From Bacteroides sp. M10 (GTDB taxonomy: Bacteria; Bacteroidota; Bacteroidia; Bacteroidales; Bacteroidaceae): a DNA stretch of 64,000 bases. The number at the start of each line of letters is the position of its first letter. The first letter of the stretch is position 1. The stretch covers positions 4,980,501 to 5,044,500 of the forward strand of contig NZ_CP060488.1 in the NCBI RefSeq assembly GCF_014334015.1, read 5' to 3'. The notes below the pieces were generated by a model. It searched no databases, had not been told where the DNA came from, and saw only the letters and a program-made list of their open reading frames with translations. This document shows, piece after piece, positions 8,708 through 17,791 of this stretch. Both the position numbers and the translations under genes were made by a program.

Positions 8708-9703
8708 ATGGCTGAATCAATTGATATCCGCGAGCTAAATGAGCGGATTGAAAGACAAAGTGCTTTCGTTACCAATCTTACGACAGGTATGGACCAAATC
8801 ATTGTTGGTCAGAAACATTTGGTTGAATCACTGCTTATCGGATTACTTTCCGATGGCCACGTCCTCTTGGAAGGTGTGCCTGGTTTGGCGAAAACTTTGG
8901 CTATTAAGACACTCGCTTCTCTGATTGATGCGAAATATAGCCGTATCCAGTTTACGCCGGACTTATTGCCTGCAGACGTTATCGGTACAATGGTTTACAG
9001 TCAGAAAGATGAATCTTTTAAAGTGCAGCGCGGACCTATTTTCGCAAACTTTGTATTAGCTGATGAAATTAACCGTGCTCCTGCAAAAGTACAAAGTGCT
9101 TTGCTGGAAGCAATGCAGGAACGTCAGGTTACTATTGGTAAAGAAACATTCATGTTACCGGAACCTTTCCTTGTATTGGCAACTCAGAACCCTATCGAAC
9201 AGGAAGGTACTTATCCGCTTCCTGAAGCACAGGTTGACCGTTTCATGCTGAAAGTAGTCATTGATTATCCGAAGTTGGAAGAAGAAAAATTGATTATTCG
9301 TCAGAATATCAATGGTGAGAAGTTCAATGTGAAACCTATTCTAAGAGCGGATGAAATTATTGAAGCACGTAAGGTTGTTCGTCAAGTCTATCTGGATGAG
9401 AAGATCGAGCGTTATATTGTAGATATCGTATTTGCAACTCGTTTCCCAGAAAAATATGACCTCAAGGAACTGAAAGATATGATCGGATTCGGAGGTTCAC
9501 CTCGTGCGTCTATCAATCTGGCTTTAGCTGCTCGTACGTATGCATTCATCAAACGTCGCGGCTATGTTATTCCGGAAGATGTACGTGCTGTAGCACATGA
9601 TGTTCTTCGTCACCGTATCGGATTGACATACGAAGCTGAAGCTAACAACATGACTTCGGACGAAATCATCAGTAAGATTCTGAATAAGGTTGAAGTGCCC
9701 TAA
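8708..9703 (+). CDS. MoxR-family AAA+ ATPase of the Bat operon
   Basis: 331-residue AAA+ ATPase with Walker A GVPGLAKT, Walker B LADEINRAPAK, sensor ATQNPIEQEGTYPLPEAQ and an arginine-finger region. MoxR proteins act as chaperone-like ATPases working with von Willebrand A (VWA) domain partners, here BatA and BatB downstream. It is first in an eight-gene co-oriented run (8708-17295) that matches the Bacteroides aerotolerance (Bat) operon. An 84-base gap containing a stem-loop separates it from the next gene. Confidence 0.93.
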   Translation: MAESIDIRELNERIERQSAFVTNLTTGMDQIIVGQKHLVESLLIGLLSDGHVLLEGVPGLAKTLAIKTLASLIDAKYSRIQFTPDLLPADVIGTMVYSQKDESFKVQRGPIFANFVLADEINRAPAKVQSALLEAMQERQVTIGKETFMLPEPFLVLATQNPIEQEGTYPLPEAQVDRFMLKVVIDYPKLEEEKLIIRQNINGEKFNVKPILRADEIIEARKVVRQVYLDEKIERYIVDIVFATRFPEKYDLKELKDMIGFGGSPRASINLALAARTYAFIKRRGYVIPEDVRAVAHDVLRHRIGLTYEAEANNMTSDEIISKILNKVEVP

Positions 9704-9715
9704 TTTGTAGTTATA

Positions 9716-9783
9716 ATACAGTCAATAAGTAGTCATAAGTATCTATGCATGACTACTTAACTACCTACTAATTAACTACTGTA
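9716..9783 (+). repeat. Stem-loop between moxR and the DUF58 gene
   Basis: Inverted repeat TAAGTAGTCAT (9726-9736) with ATGACTACTTA (9749-9759), 11 perfect pairs. Outer arms ATACAGT (9716-9722) and ACTGTAT (9777-9783) extend it. There is no U-tract, so it is more likely an mRNA processing or stability element than a terminator. Confidence 0.5.
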
Positions 9784-9786
9784 TAA

Positions 9787-10656
9787 ATGGAAACAAGTGA
9801 AATACTAAAAAAAGTTCGCCAAATTGAAATAAAGACACGAGGATTGTCTAACAATATCTTTGCAGGCCAGTATCATTCGGCTTTCAAAGGTAGGGGTATG
9901 TCATTTTCGGAAGTCCGTGAATATCAATTCGGTGATGATATACGTGACATAGACTGGAATGTGACTGCGCGCTTCAATAAACCTTATGTGAAAGTGTTTG
10001 AAGAAGAACGTGAACTGACAGTTATGTTAATGGTTGATGTTTCCGGAAGTTTGGAATTTGGTACGATCAAGCAGTTAAAGAAAGATATGGTGACGGAAAT
10101 CGCTGCTACTCTTGCTTTCTCTGCCATCCAGAATAATGATAAAATAGGTGTGATTTTCTTTTCAGACCGGATAGAGAAGTTTATTCCTCCCAAGAAAGGA
10201 CGTAAACATATCTTATATATTATCCGTGAATTGATTGATTTCCAACCGGAAAGCCGTCGCACAAATATTCGTCTTGCCTTGGAATATTTGACAAACGTAA
10301 TGAAAAGACGTTGCACTGCATTTATCTTATCAGATTTTATTGACCAGGAAAGCTTTAAGAATGCGCTGACCATTGCTAACAGGAAACATGATGTAGTAGC
10401 ATTGCAAGTATACGACAGGAGAGTCAGTGATCTCCCTCCAGTAGGACTGATGCGAATCAAAGATGCAGAAACTGGACATGAACAATGGATTGACACCTCT
10501 TCCAAAGCTGTACGCCGGGCACATCGCGACTGGTGGATACAAAAGCAGACTGAACTGAACGATACTTTTACCAAAAGCAACGTAGATGCTGTATCCGTCA
10601 GAACCGATCAGGATTACGTAAAGGCATTGTTGAATTTATTTGCCAAACGAAATTAA
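9787..10656 (+). CDS. DUF58 domain protein of the Bat operon
   Basis: 289 residues. The N-terminal part has the family motif GDDIRDIDWNVTARF (about residues 49-63), followed by a VWA-like fold with MLMVDVSGSLEFG (DxSGS metal site, about 80-85). DUF58 proteins are near-constant partners of MoxR ATPases, and together with Bat proteins they are linked to envelope stress and oxygen tolerance. No signal peptide or membrane helix is visible, so it should be cytoplasmic. Its TAA stop overlaps the next gene's ATG (TAATG), which implies translational coupling. Confidence 0.9.
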   Translation: METSEILKKVRQIEIKTRGLSNNIFAGQYHSAFKGRGMSFSEVREYQFGDDIRDIDWNVTARFNKPYVKVFEEERELTVMLMVDVSGSLEFGTIKQLKKDMVTEIAATLAFSAIQNNDKIGVIFFSDRIEKFIPPKKGRKHILYIIRELIDFQPESRRTNIRLALEYLTNVMKRRCTAFILSDFIDQESFKNALTIANRKHDVVALQVYDRRVSDLPPVGLMRIKDAETGHEQWIDTSSKAVRRAHRDWWIQKQTELNDTFTKSNVDAVSVRTDQDYVKALLNLFAKRN

Positions 10657-11744
10657 TGGAATCAAAGATGAATAGAAATATTATTCTGATAGCATTATTA
10701 GGTCTATTGTTTGTCAGTAAAGCAGTAGCACAGTCTGTTACAGTAGAAGCAAAAATTGATTCACTGCAGATACTGATCGGCGAACAGGCGAAAGTGCAAT
10801 TGCAAGTAGCCATGGATGCCAAACAGCGTGCTATTTTTCCTGCTTACACTGATACACTGATAAGAGGTGTGGAAATTATAGAAACAGTCAAACCAGATAC
10901 ACAATTCCTGAATGATCGTCAGCGGATGGTGATTACGCAGGAGTACATTATCACTTCTTTTGACTCTGCTCTATATTATCTGCCGCCAATGCCGGTTACC
11001 GTAGATGGGAAAGTGTACAACTCCAAAGCTTTGGCATTAAAAGTATATTCAATGCCGGTTGACACCTTACATCCGGACCAGTTCTTCGGACAAAAACCTG
11101 TGATGAAAGCTCCTTTCGCATGGGAAGACTGGTATGGATTGATCGCTTGTTCATTCTTGGCTTTACCTTTGCTTGGCCTGCTGATCTATCTGATTGTTCG
11201 TATACGTGATAATAAACCGATTATCCGTAAAATTAAAGTTGAACCTAAATTGCCGCCACATCAGGCTGCAATGAAAGAGATAGAACGTATCAAGACAGAG
11301 AAGGTATGGCAGAAAGGGCAATCGAAGGAGTACTATACCGAACTTACCGATGCTATTCGTACATATATTAAGGACCGTTTCGGATTTAATGCATTGGAAA
11401 TGACTTCTTCTGAAATAATCGATCAGTTACTGGAAATGAATGATAAAGAAGCCATATCAGACCTAAAACTATTGTTCCAGACTGCTGATTTAGTGAAGTT
11501 CGCCAAACATAATCCTCAGATGAATGAGAACGATGCCAATTTGATTAATGCCATTGATTTTATCAATGAGACCAAGCAACCGGAAGAGGAAAATCAGAAG
11601 CCGCAACCAACGGAAATCACAATCATTGAGAAACGCTCTTTACGTGTTAAAGCCATGCTGATTTGTGGAATTGCATTGTTATCAGCAGCATTGATCGGTA
11701 CCTTTATATATATAGGTCTACAGTTATACAATCTTTTTGTATAA
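10656..11744 (+). CDS. Bat-operon membrane protein of unknown function (DUF4381/BatD-like)
   Basis: 362 residues. A signal sequence (MNRNIILIALLGLLFVSKAVAQ, preferred start 10656 or the in-frame ATG at 10668) precedes a periplasmic beta-sandwich-like region of about 120 residues. Two further membrane helices follow, at about 155-180 (LIACSFLALPLLGLLIYLIV) and about 330-358. Between them lies a cytoplasmic helical region (SKEYYTELTDAIRTYIKDRF) like the C-terminal part of BatD and DUF4381 proteins. The biochemical role is unknown; position suggests a membrane scaffold for the MoxR/VWA complex. Confidence 0.78.
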   Translation: MESKMNRNIILIALLGLLFVSKAVAQSVTVEAKIDSLQILIGEQAKVQLQVAMDAKQRAIFPAYTDTLIRGVEIIETVKPDTQFLNDRQRMVITQEYIITSFDSALYYLPPMPVTVDGKVYNSKALALKVYSMPVDTLHPDQFFGQKPVMKAPFAWEDWYGLIACSFLALPLLGLLIYLIVRIRDNKPIIRKIKVEPKLPPHQAAMKEIERIKTEKVWQKGQSKEYYTELTDAIRTYIKDRFGFNALEMTSSEIIDQLLEMNDKEAISDLKLLFQTADLVKFAKHNPQMNENDANLINAIDFINETKQPEEENQKPQPTEITIIEKRSLRVKAMLICGIALLSAALIGTFIYIGLQLYNLFV

Positions 11745-11793
11745 AGGATGTATAGCTTAATACTAAATAGTAAACTGTTAAATCATAAATAAA

Positions 11794-12777
11794 ATGGTTT
11801 TTGCCAATATTGAATATCTGTTTTTGCTATTATTGCTTATACCGTATATTGTATGGTATATCCTCAAGCAAAAGAAAAGTGAAGCAACTCTTCAAATTTC
11901 AGATGCCCGGGTATATGCACATACACCTAAAAGTTATAAGAATTATTTGTTGCATGTTCCATTTCTATTACGCTGCCTTGCTTTAGTACTGGTTATTTTG
12001 GTTCTTGCACGCCCGCAAACTACTAATAAGTGGCAGAACAGTGAGATAGAAGGAATTGATATTATGCTGGCTATCGACGTTTCTACCAGTATGCTGGCTG
12101 AAGACTTGAAGCCGAACAGACTGGAAGCTGCTAAAGACGTAGCTGCAAAGTTTATCAATGGACGTCCCAATGATAATATCGGTATTACATTATTTGCAGG
12201 AGAAACTTTCACCCAATGTCCGTTGACTGTAGACCATGCTGTATTGTTGGATATGATACATAATATCAAATGTGGTCTTATCACTGACGGTACTGCTGTC
12301 GGTATGGGTATTGCAAATGCTGTAACCCGCTTAAAAGATAGCAAAGCGAAATCCAAAGTTATTATCCTATTGACGGATGGTACTAATAACAAGGGAGATA
12401 TTTCGCCTATGACAGCGGCAGAAATAGCAAAAAGCTTCGGTATTCGTGTATATACCATCGGAGTAGGTACCAATGGAATGGCTCCTTATCCTTATCCAGT
12501 CGGAAATACAGTGCAATATGTAAGTATGCCGGTAGAAATTGATGAAAAGACATTGACAGAGATCGCCGGAACGACAGATGGTAACTATTTCCGGGCTACG
12601 AGCAACTCGAAGCTTAAAGAAGTATATGAAGAAATTGATAAACTGGAAAAGACGAAACTGAATGTAAAAGAGTATAGTAAGCGGGACGAAGAATATCATT
12701 GGTTTGCTTTAGCAGCTTTCCTCTGTGTCTTGTTGGAAGTACTATTACGTAATTCGGTACTCAAGAAAATTCCATAA
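11794..12777 (+). CDS. batA: BatA: membrane-anchored VWA-domain protein
   Basis: 327 residues: two N-terminal membrane helices (about 5-23 and 53-72), a VWA domain (about 88-290) and a C-terminal helix. The VWA metal site AIDVSTSML carries the intact DxSxS motif and the later TDGTNNKGD supplies the conserved Asp. BatA is one of the VWA components of the Bacteroides aerotolerance locus, presumed to act in the inner membrane with the MoxR ATPase. Its close paralogue batB begins 45 bases downstream, so a tandem duplication is likely. Confidence 0.92.
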   Translation: MVFANIEYLFLLLLLIPYIVWYILKQKKSEATLQISDARVYAHTPKSYKNYLLHVPFLLRCLALVLVILVLARPQTTNKWQNSEIEGIDIMLAIDVSTSMLAEDLKPNRLEAAKDVAAKFINGRPNDNIGITLFAGETFTQCPLTVDHAVLLDMIHNIKCGLITDGTAVGMGIANAVTRLKDSKAKSKVIILLTDGTNNKGDISPMTAAEIAKSFGIRVYTIGVGTNGMAPYPYPVGNTVQYVSMPVEIDEKTLTEIAGTTDGNYFRATSNSKLKEVYEEIDKLEKTKLNVKEYSKRDEEYHWFALAAFLCVLLEVLLRNSVLKKIP

Positions 12778-12822
12778 GGATGTTTGTCAATCGTTATTTG
12801 CCAATCATAAAATAGTAAGAAG

Positions 12823-13851
12823 ATGTTTCGATTTGGAGAACCTACATATTTATATTTATTGCTGCTATTACCTTTTTTAGCAGCTTTCTACTTGTATTCC
12901 AATTACAAGAGGAGAAAGAATATCCGACGTTTCGGAGATCCGACTTTGTTGGCTCAGTTAATGCCTGACGTATCCAAATATCGTCCGGATGTAAAATTCT
13001 GGATTATTTTTGTTGCTATTGGTTTGTTCTCCGTATTACTGGCACGCCCTCAATTCGGTTCAAAACTGGAAACGGTTAAACGCAAGGGAGTAGAGGTAAT
13101 TATTGCTTTGGACATTTCAAACTCTATGTTAGCGCAGGATGTACAGCCTAGCCGTTTAGAAAAAGCAAAAAGATTAATATCCAGATTAGTAGATGAGCTT
13201 GATAATGATAAGGTAGGTATGATTGTATTTGCCGGTGACGCTTTTACACAGCTGCCAATTACAAGTGACTATATTTCTGCTAAGATGTTCTTAGAATCCA
13301 TTAGTCCTTCGTTGATTTCTAAACAGGGTACAGCTATTGGGGAAGCAATCAATCTGGCAGCCCGTAGTTTCACCCCGCAAGAAGGGGTAGGACGGGCCAT
13401 TATTGTTATTACTGATGGTGAAAATCATGAAGGTGGTGCAGTAGAAGCTGCCAAAGCTGCGGCAGAAAAGGGTATTCAAGTAAGTGTATTGGGAGTAGGT
13501 ATGCCTGATGGCGCTCCAATACCGGTGGAAGGAACGAATGATTACCGCCGCGACCGGGAAGGTAATGTGATTGTTACCCGTTTGAATGAAGCTATGTGTC
13601 AGGAAATTGCAAAAGAAGGAAAAGGTATATATGTACGAGTAGATAATTCTAATTCAGCCCAAAAGGCCATCAATCAAGAAGTGAATAAAATGGCGAAATC
13701 TGATGTAGAGTCGAAAGTATATACGGAGTTTAACGAACAATTCCAGGCTATTGCATGGGTTATTCTACTATTGTTATTGGCAGAAATCTTAATTCTGGAT
13801 CGCAAAAATCCTTTATTTAAGAACATTCACCTGTTTTCTAATAAGAAATAG
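12823..13851 (+). CDS. batB: BatB: membrane-anchored VWA-domain protein
   Basis: 342 residues with the same layout as BatA. Two N-terminal helices (YLYLLLLLPFLAAFYLY and WIIFVAIGLFSVLLA) are followed by a VWA domain with IALDISNSMLAQD (DxSxS) and TDGENHEGG, and a C-terminal helix (AIAWVILLLLLAEILIL). It is the paralogue and probable partner of BatA. batC follows 8 bases after its stop. Confidence 0.92.
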   Translation: MFRFGEPTYLYLLLLLPFLAAFYLYSNYKRRKNIRRFGDPTLLAQLMPDVSKYRPDVKFWIIFVAIGLFSVLLARPQFGSKLETVKRKGVEVIIALDISNSMLAQDVQPSRLEKAKRLISRLVDELDNDKVGMIVFAGDAFTQLPITSDYISAKMFLESISPSLISKQGTAIGEAINLAARSFTPQEGVGRAIIVITDGENHEGGAVEAAKAAAEKGIQVSVLGVGMPDGAPIPVEGTNDYRRDREGNVIVTRLNEAMCQEIAKEGKGIYVRVDNSNSAQKAINQEVNKMAKSDVESKVYTEFNEQFQAIAWVILLLLLAEILILDRKNPLFKNIHLFSNKK

Positions 13852-13859
13852 TTATACGT

Positions 13860-14582
13860 ATGTTAAAAAGTAAATATATTCTATTCGCTGTATTTCTGTT
13901 AGCGGCAGCTGGTGTATCGGCTCAGAAAGCAGAACGCGACTATATCCGTAAGGGAAACCGTCTGTTTAATGATAGCGTATTTGTTGATGCAGAGGTGAAC
14001 TACCGGAAGGCCTTGGAAGCTAATCCCAAGTCTACGGTATCCATGTATAATCTGGGAAATACCCTTTCGCAACAGCAAAAGTTTCAGGATGCCATGGAAC
14101 AATATGTATCGGCCAGCAAAATAGAAAAAGATAAAATGAAACTCGCCCATATTTATCACAATATGGGGGTAATTTTCCAGGCTGGTAAAGACTATGCCAA
14201 AGCTGTAGATGCATATAAAATGTCACTGCGTAATAATCCTACCGATCATGAAACCCGGTACAATTTGGCTCTTGCACAGAAAATGCTGAAAGACCAACAA
14301 AATCAGCAGAATCAAGATCAAAATCAGGACCAAAACAAAGATCAGCAAAAACAAGATCAGAAACAGGACCAGAATAAAGACAAACAGAAGGATCAGAAAC
14401 AAGATGAAAAGAAAGATCAGCAGCAACCACCGAAATCTGAAAAGAAACAAGATAATCAGATGTCAAAGGAAAATGCTGAACAATTACTGAATTCTGTCAT
14501 GCAGGACGAGAAAGATGTGCAGGATAAAGTGAAGAAGCAACAAAAAGTTATGCAAGGCGGTCGCTTGGAAAAAGATTGGTAA
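13860..14582 (+). CDS. batC: BatC: periplasmic TPR protein with Gln/Lys/Asp repeat tail
   Basis: 240 residues. A cleavable signal peptide (MLKSKYILFAVFLLAAAGVSAQ) leads into two or three TPR motifs (about 30-140: EVNYRKALEANPKSTVSMYN and AVDAYKMSLRNNPTDHETRY). A low-complexity tail built from degenerate QDQNKDQQK-like units follows (about 145-200), then a charged C-terminus. It probably provides a protein-interaction platform for BatA/BatB on the periplasmic side. The repeat tail should vary in length between strains. Confidence 0.9.
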   Translation: MLKSKYILFAVFLLAAAGVSAQKAERDYIRKGNRLFNDSVFVDAEVNYRKALEANPKSTVSMYNLGNTLSQQQKFQDAMEQYVSASKIEKDKMKLAHIYHNMGVIFQAGKDYAKAVDAYKMSLRNNPTDHETRYNLALAQKMLKDQQNQQNQDQNQDQNKDQQKQDQKQDQNKDKQKDQKQDEKKDQQQPPKSEKKQDNQMSKENAEQLLNSVMQDEKDVQDKVKKQQKVMQGGRLEKDW

Positions 14583-14613
14583 TATAAAGTTGATGATATA
14601 AATTTCATAAGCA

Positions 14614-16443
14614 ATGAAAAAACTGATTATTATATTGATGGCATTGATAGCATATAGCACTCATGTGTTTGCTGATAAGGTGTCTTTTACTGCTTCTGCT
14701 CCTGATGCAGTGGTAGTAGGCGAACAATTCAGGCTGTCGTATATTGTAACTACACAAAAAGTGAAAGATTTTCGGGCACCATCAATCAAAGGTTTTGATG
14801 TATTGATGGGTCCAAGCCGATCACAACAAAGTAGTACTCAAATAGTGAATGGTAATGTTACATCTACTAGCAGTATTACATTTACATACATATTAATGGC
14901 TAATAATGCCGGAGAATACACAATACCCGGTGCCTCCATTGTTGCCGATGGTGACCAAATGGTGTCAAACTCAGTAAAGATTAAAGTATTGCCACAAGAT
15001 CAAGGTGGCAATAGCGGACAAAATAATAGTAGTAGTGGTTCTATACATTCCTCATCTGGTACAAGTGTCTCTAATCAGGACCTTTTTATTATGGCAAGTG
15101 CCAGTAAAACAAATGTGTATGAACAGGAGGCTTTTGTCCTAACCTATAAAATATACACCAGAGAATCCAACTTACAACTTAATAATGCGAAATTGCCCGA
15201 CTTTAAAGGTTTCCATTCTCAAGAAATAGAAATGACAACCAATGCAAGATGGACTCCGGAGCATTATCAGGGACGTAATTACTATACAACGGTTTATCGC
15301 CAGTTTGTTCTCTTCCCGCAACAATCAGGAAAGTTATATATTGATCCGGCACAGTTCCAGATGACTATCGGAAAACCTGTGCAATCAGATGATCCTTTTG
15401 ATGCCTTCTTCAATGGAGGAAGTAATGTCATTGAAATTAAAAAAAATATTTCCACTCCTAAGATAGCAATCAATGTCAATCCGCTTCCTACAGGTAAACC
15501 TGCAGATTTTTCAGGTGGAGTGGGAGAGTTCAATATATCTTCTTCTATCAACAGTAAGGAACTGAAAACCAATGATGCTATTACTATTAAACTGGTAATA
15601 TCCGGTACAGGTAACCTGAAGTTGATTTCTAATCCGGAAATTAAATTCCCGGATGATTTTGAAGTATATGATCCCAAAGTAGACAATCAAGTCAGATTAA
15701 CCCGGGAAGGACTCACAGGCAATAAAGTTATTGAATATTTGGCAATTCCGAGACATGCCGGAACATATAAGATTCCGGGAGTATCTTTCAGCTATTTTGA
15801 TATTCGCTCCAAGTCTTATAAAACACTGAAAACAGAAGATTATGTAGTAGATGTTGAGAAAGGTGCAGGTAATGCGGATCAAGTAATTGCTAACTTCACG
15901 AATAAAGAGGACTTGAAAGTATTAGGTGAAGACATCCGTTATATCAAACAGAATGAAGTTACTCTCCAACCTAAAGGAAGTTTCTTCTATGGTTCAATGA
16001 CATATTGGTTGTTCTATATCATTCCGGCTCTTGCCTTTATTATTTTCTTTATTATTTATCGTAAGCAAGCTGCTGAAAATGCAAATGTTGCTAAAATGCG
16101 TACGAAGAAAGCAAATAAAGTGGCAACGAAGCGTATGAAGCTTGCAGGAAAATTACTCTCCGAAAATAAAAAAGATGCTTTCTACGATGAGGTATTAAAG
16201 GCATTGTGGGGATATATAAGTGACAAACTGAATATTCCGGTATCTCGTTTATCTAAAGATAATATTGAAGAGAAACTAAGAAATCACGGAGTAAATGAGG
16301 AACTAATCAAAGAATTCCTGAATGCATTGAATGATTGTGAATTTGCCCGGTTTGCTCCAGGTGATGAGAATCAAGCTATGGATAAAGTTTATTCTTCTTC
16401 AATAGAAGTAATAAGCAAAATGGAGAATTCAATAAAACATTAA
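14614..16443 (+). CDS. batD: BatD: periplasmic oxygen-tolerance protein
   Basis: 609 residues. A signal peptide (MKKLIIILMALIAYSTHVFA) is followed by a long beta-sandwich region (BatD/aerotolerance domain, about 25-440). One membrane helix (YWLFYIIPALAFIIFFIIYR, about 465-485) precedes a cytoplasmic helical domain (about 500-605) resembling the C-terminus of the third gene in this operon. Family: BatD is the largest periplasmic component of the Bat system. It lies 31 bases after batC. Confidence 0.92.
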   Translation: MKKLIIILMALIAYSTHVFADKVSFTASAPDAVVVGEQFRLSYIVTTQKVKDFRAPSIKGFDVLMGPSRSQQSSTQIVNGNVTSTSSITFTYILMANNAGEYTIPGASIVADGDQMVSNSVKIKVLPQDQGGNSGQNNSSSGSIHSSSGTSVSNQDLFIMASASKTNVYEQEAFVLTYKIYTRESNLQLNNAKLPDFKGFHSQEIEMTTNARWTPEHYQGRNYYTTVYRQFVLFPQQSGKLYIDPAQFQMTIGKPVQSDDPFDAFFNGGSNVIEIKKNISTPKIAINVNPLPTGKPADFSGGVGEFNISSSINSKELKTNDAITIKLVISGTGNLKLISNPEIKFPDDFEVYDPKVDNQVRLTREGLTGNKVIEYLAIPRHAGTYKIPGVSFSYFDIRSKSYKTLKTEDYVVDVEKGAGNADQVIANFTNKEDLKVLGEDIRYIKQNEVTLQPKGSFFYGSMTYWLFYIIPALAFIIFFIIYRKQAAENANVAKMRTKKANKVATKRMKLAGKLLSENKKDAFYDEVLKALWGYISDKLNIPVSRLSKDNIEEKLRNHGVNEELIKEFLNALNDCEFARFAPGDENQAMDKVYSSSIEVISKMENSIKH

Positions 16444-16461
16444 CCCAGAAGAGATTATGTC

Positions 16462-17295
16462 ATGAAAAAGATATTATTTTTTATATTATTATCAATGTCG
16501 CTTACTTGTTTCGGACAAGATTCGTTAAGCATTGATACTAGACAAACGAATGGAGTTGATTCTATCCACGCTTCGCATACCACATTTTCCAGTAATACAC
16601 TGGAAGATGCAACAAAAGCTGAAGGAGATTCCGCATATATAAAAGAAGATTATGCAGCAGCTATTCAGATATATGAAGCATTACTGAAAAATGGAGAAGC
16701 TGCCGACGTCTATTACAATCTGGGAAATAGTTATTATAAAATAGGGGAGATAGCGAAAGCTGTTTTAAATTATGAGCGTGCTCTGCTATTACAACCAGGA
16801 AATGGTGACATCCGTGCTAATCTTGAAGTGGCACGTGCAAAAACAATAGACAAGGTTGAACCTGTTCCTGAAGTATTCTTTGTTTCATGGATCAAATCTC
16901 TGACAAATAGTATGAGTGTAGATGCATGGGCCACATGGGGTATTGTCTCCTTTATTCTATTGATTATCGCTCTCTATTTCTTTATATTCTCCAAACAGAT
17001 TATGTTAAAGAAAATAGGATTCATATCAGGAATCATTTTGCTGATTGTCACCGTTTGCTCTAATCTTTTTGCTTCGCAACAAAAAGAGCATTTGATTAAT
17101 CGAAGTGAGGCGATAGTAATGAATCCGAGTGTAACAGTACGGAGTACTCCAAGCGAGAGTGGAACTAGCTTGTTTATTCTCCATGAAGGGAGAAAGGTAA
17201 GTGTCAAAGACAACTCTATGAAAGAATGGAAAGAAATTCGACTGGAAGATGGAAAAGTCGGGTGGGTACCAGCTTCTGCTATCGAGGTGATATAA
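16462..17295 (+). CDS. batE: BatE: TPR and SH3-like membrane protein
   Basis: 277 residues. A signal peptide (MKKILFFILLSMSLTCFGQ) precedes a TPR pair (DVYYNLGNSYYKIGEIAKAV, about 85-120). Two membrane helices follow (about 155-173 and 180-200), then a C-terminal SH3b-like domain (about 210-277, VTVRSTPSESGTSLFILHEG and ending GWVPASAIEVI). TPR plus SH3b suggests contact with partner proteins and possibly the cell wall. It ends the operon and is followed by a strong terminator. Confidence 0.9.
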   Translation: MKKILFFILLSMSLTCFGQDSLSIDTRQTNGVDSIHASHTTFSSNTLEDATKAEGDSAYIKEDYAAAIQIYEALLKNGEAADVYYNLGNSYYKIGEIAKAVLNYERALLLQPGNGDIRANLEVARAKTIDKVEPVPEVFFVSWIKSLTNSMSVDAWATWGIVSFILLIIALYFFIFSKQIMLKKIGFISGIILLIVTVCSNLFASQQKEHLINRSEAIVMNPSVTVRSTPSESGTSLFILHEGRKVSVKDNSMKEWKEIRLEDGKVGWVPASAIEVI

Positions 17296-17324
17296 AGGTC
17301 ATTAATAGATTTTATATATTCAAG

Positions 17325-17364
17325 AAAAAAAGATAAGCAAATAATTTGTTTTATCTTTTTTTTT
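17325..17364 (+). terminator. Terminator of the bat operon
   Basis: AAAAAAAGATAA (17325-17336) pairs with TTATCTTTTTTT (17351-17362), running straight into a T-tract. Confidence 0.75.
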
Positions 17365-17423
17365 GCTTAAGTTTATAGCGTGATAAAAAAATCACATAGT
17401 ATTAACCATTAAATTTATGAGAC

Positions 17424-17714
17424 ATGAGAACAATAACGTTTAATGAACTTCGTAAAATTAAAGATTCATTGCCTAGCGGTAGCATGCATAGAATAGCAGA
17501 CGAACTTGGTTTGCACGTAGATACAGTGCGAAACTTCTTCGGAGGACACAATTTCAAGGAGGGAAAAAGCGTCGGAATACATCTTGAGCCCGGTCCAGAT
17601 GGTGGGCTTGTAATGTTGGATGACACGACCGTTCTTGATCGGGCTTTAAAAATCCTAGATGAATTGAATATGAGTATGCAAAAAGAACAGGCTACCGAAT
17701 CTGTGCAAGTTTAA
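17424..17714 (+). CDS. Small HTH DNA-binding protein
   Basis: 96 residues. The N-terminal half (about 18-45) reads as a helix-turn-helix: SGSMHRIADELGLHVDTVRN, then FFGGHNFKEG. The remainder, with HLEPGPDGGLVMLDD and a C-terminal helix LDRALKILDELN, has no domain I can name. Short HTH proteins of this kind are common and conserved in Bacteroides and are usually annotated only as DNA-binding. It stands alone between two terminators; no clear TAnnTTTG promoter is visible upstream. Confidence 0.75.
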   Translation: MRTITFNELRKIKDSLPSGSMHRIADELGLHVDTVRNFFGGHNFKEGKSVGIHLEPGPDGGLVMLDDTTVLDRALKILDELNMSMQKEQATESVQV

Positions 17715-17728
17715 AATATAACAAACTG

Positions 17729-17760
17729 AATCCCAATTGAATCAAACAATTGGGATTTCT
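17729..17760 (+). terminator. Terminator after the HTH gene
   Basis: AATCCCAATTG (17729-17739) pairs with CAATTGGGATT (17747-17757) around a 7-base loop, followed by a T-rich run. Confidence 0.85.
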
Positions 17761-17791
17761 TATTTGTTTTCACCTTATAAAATGTACATTT

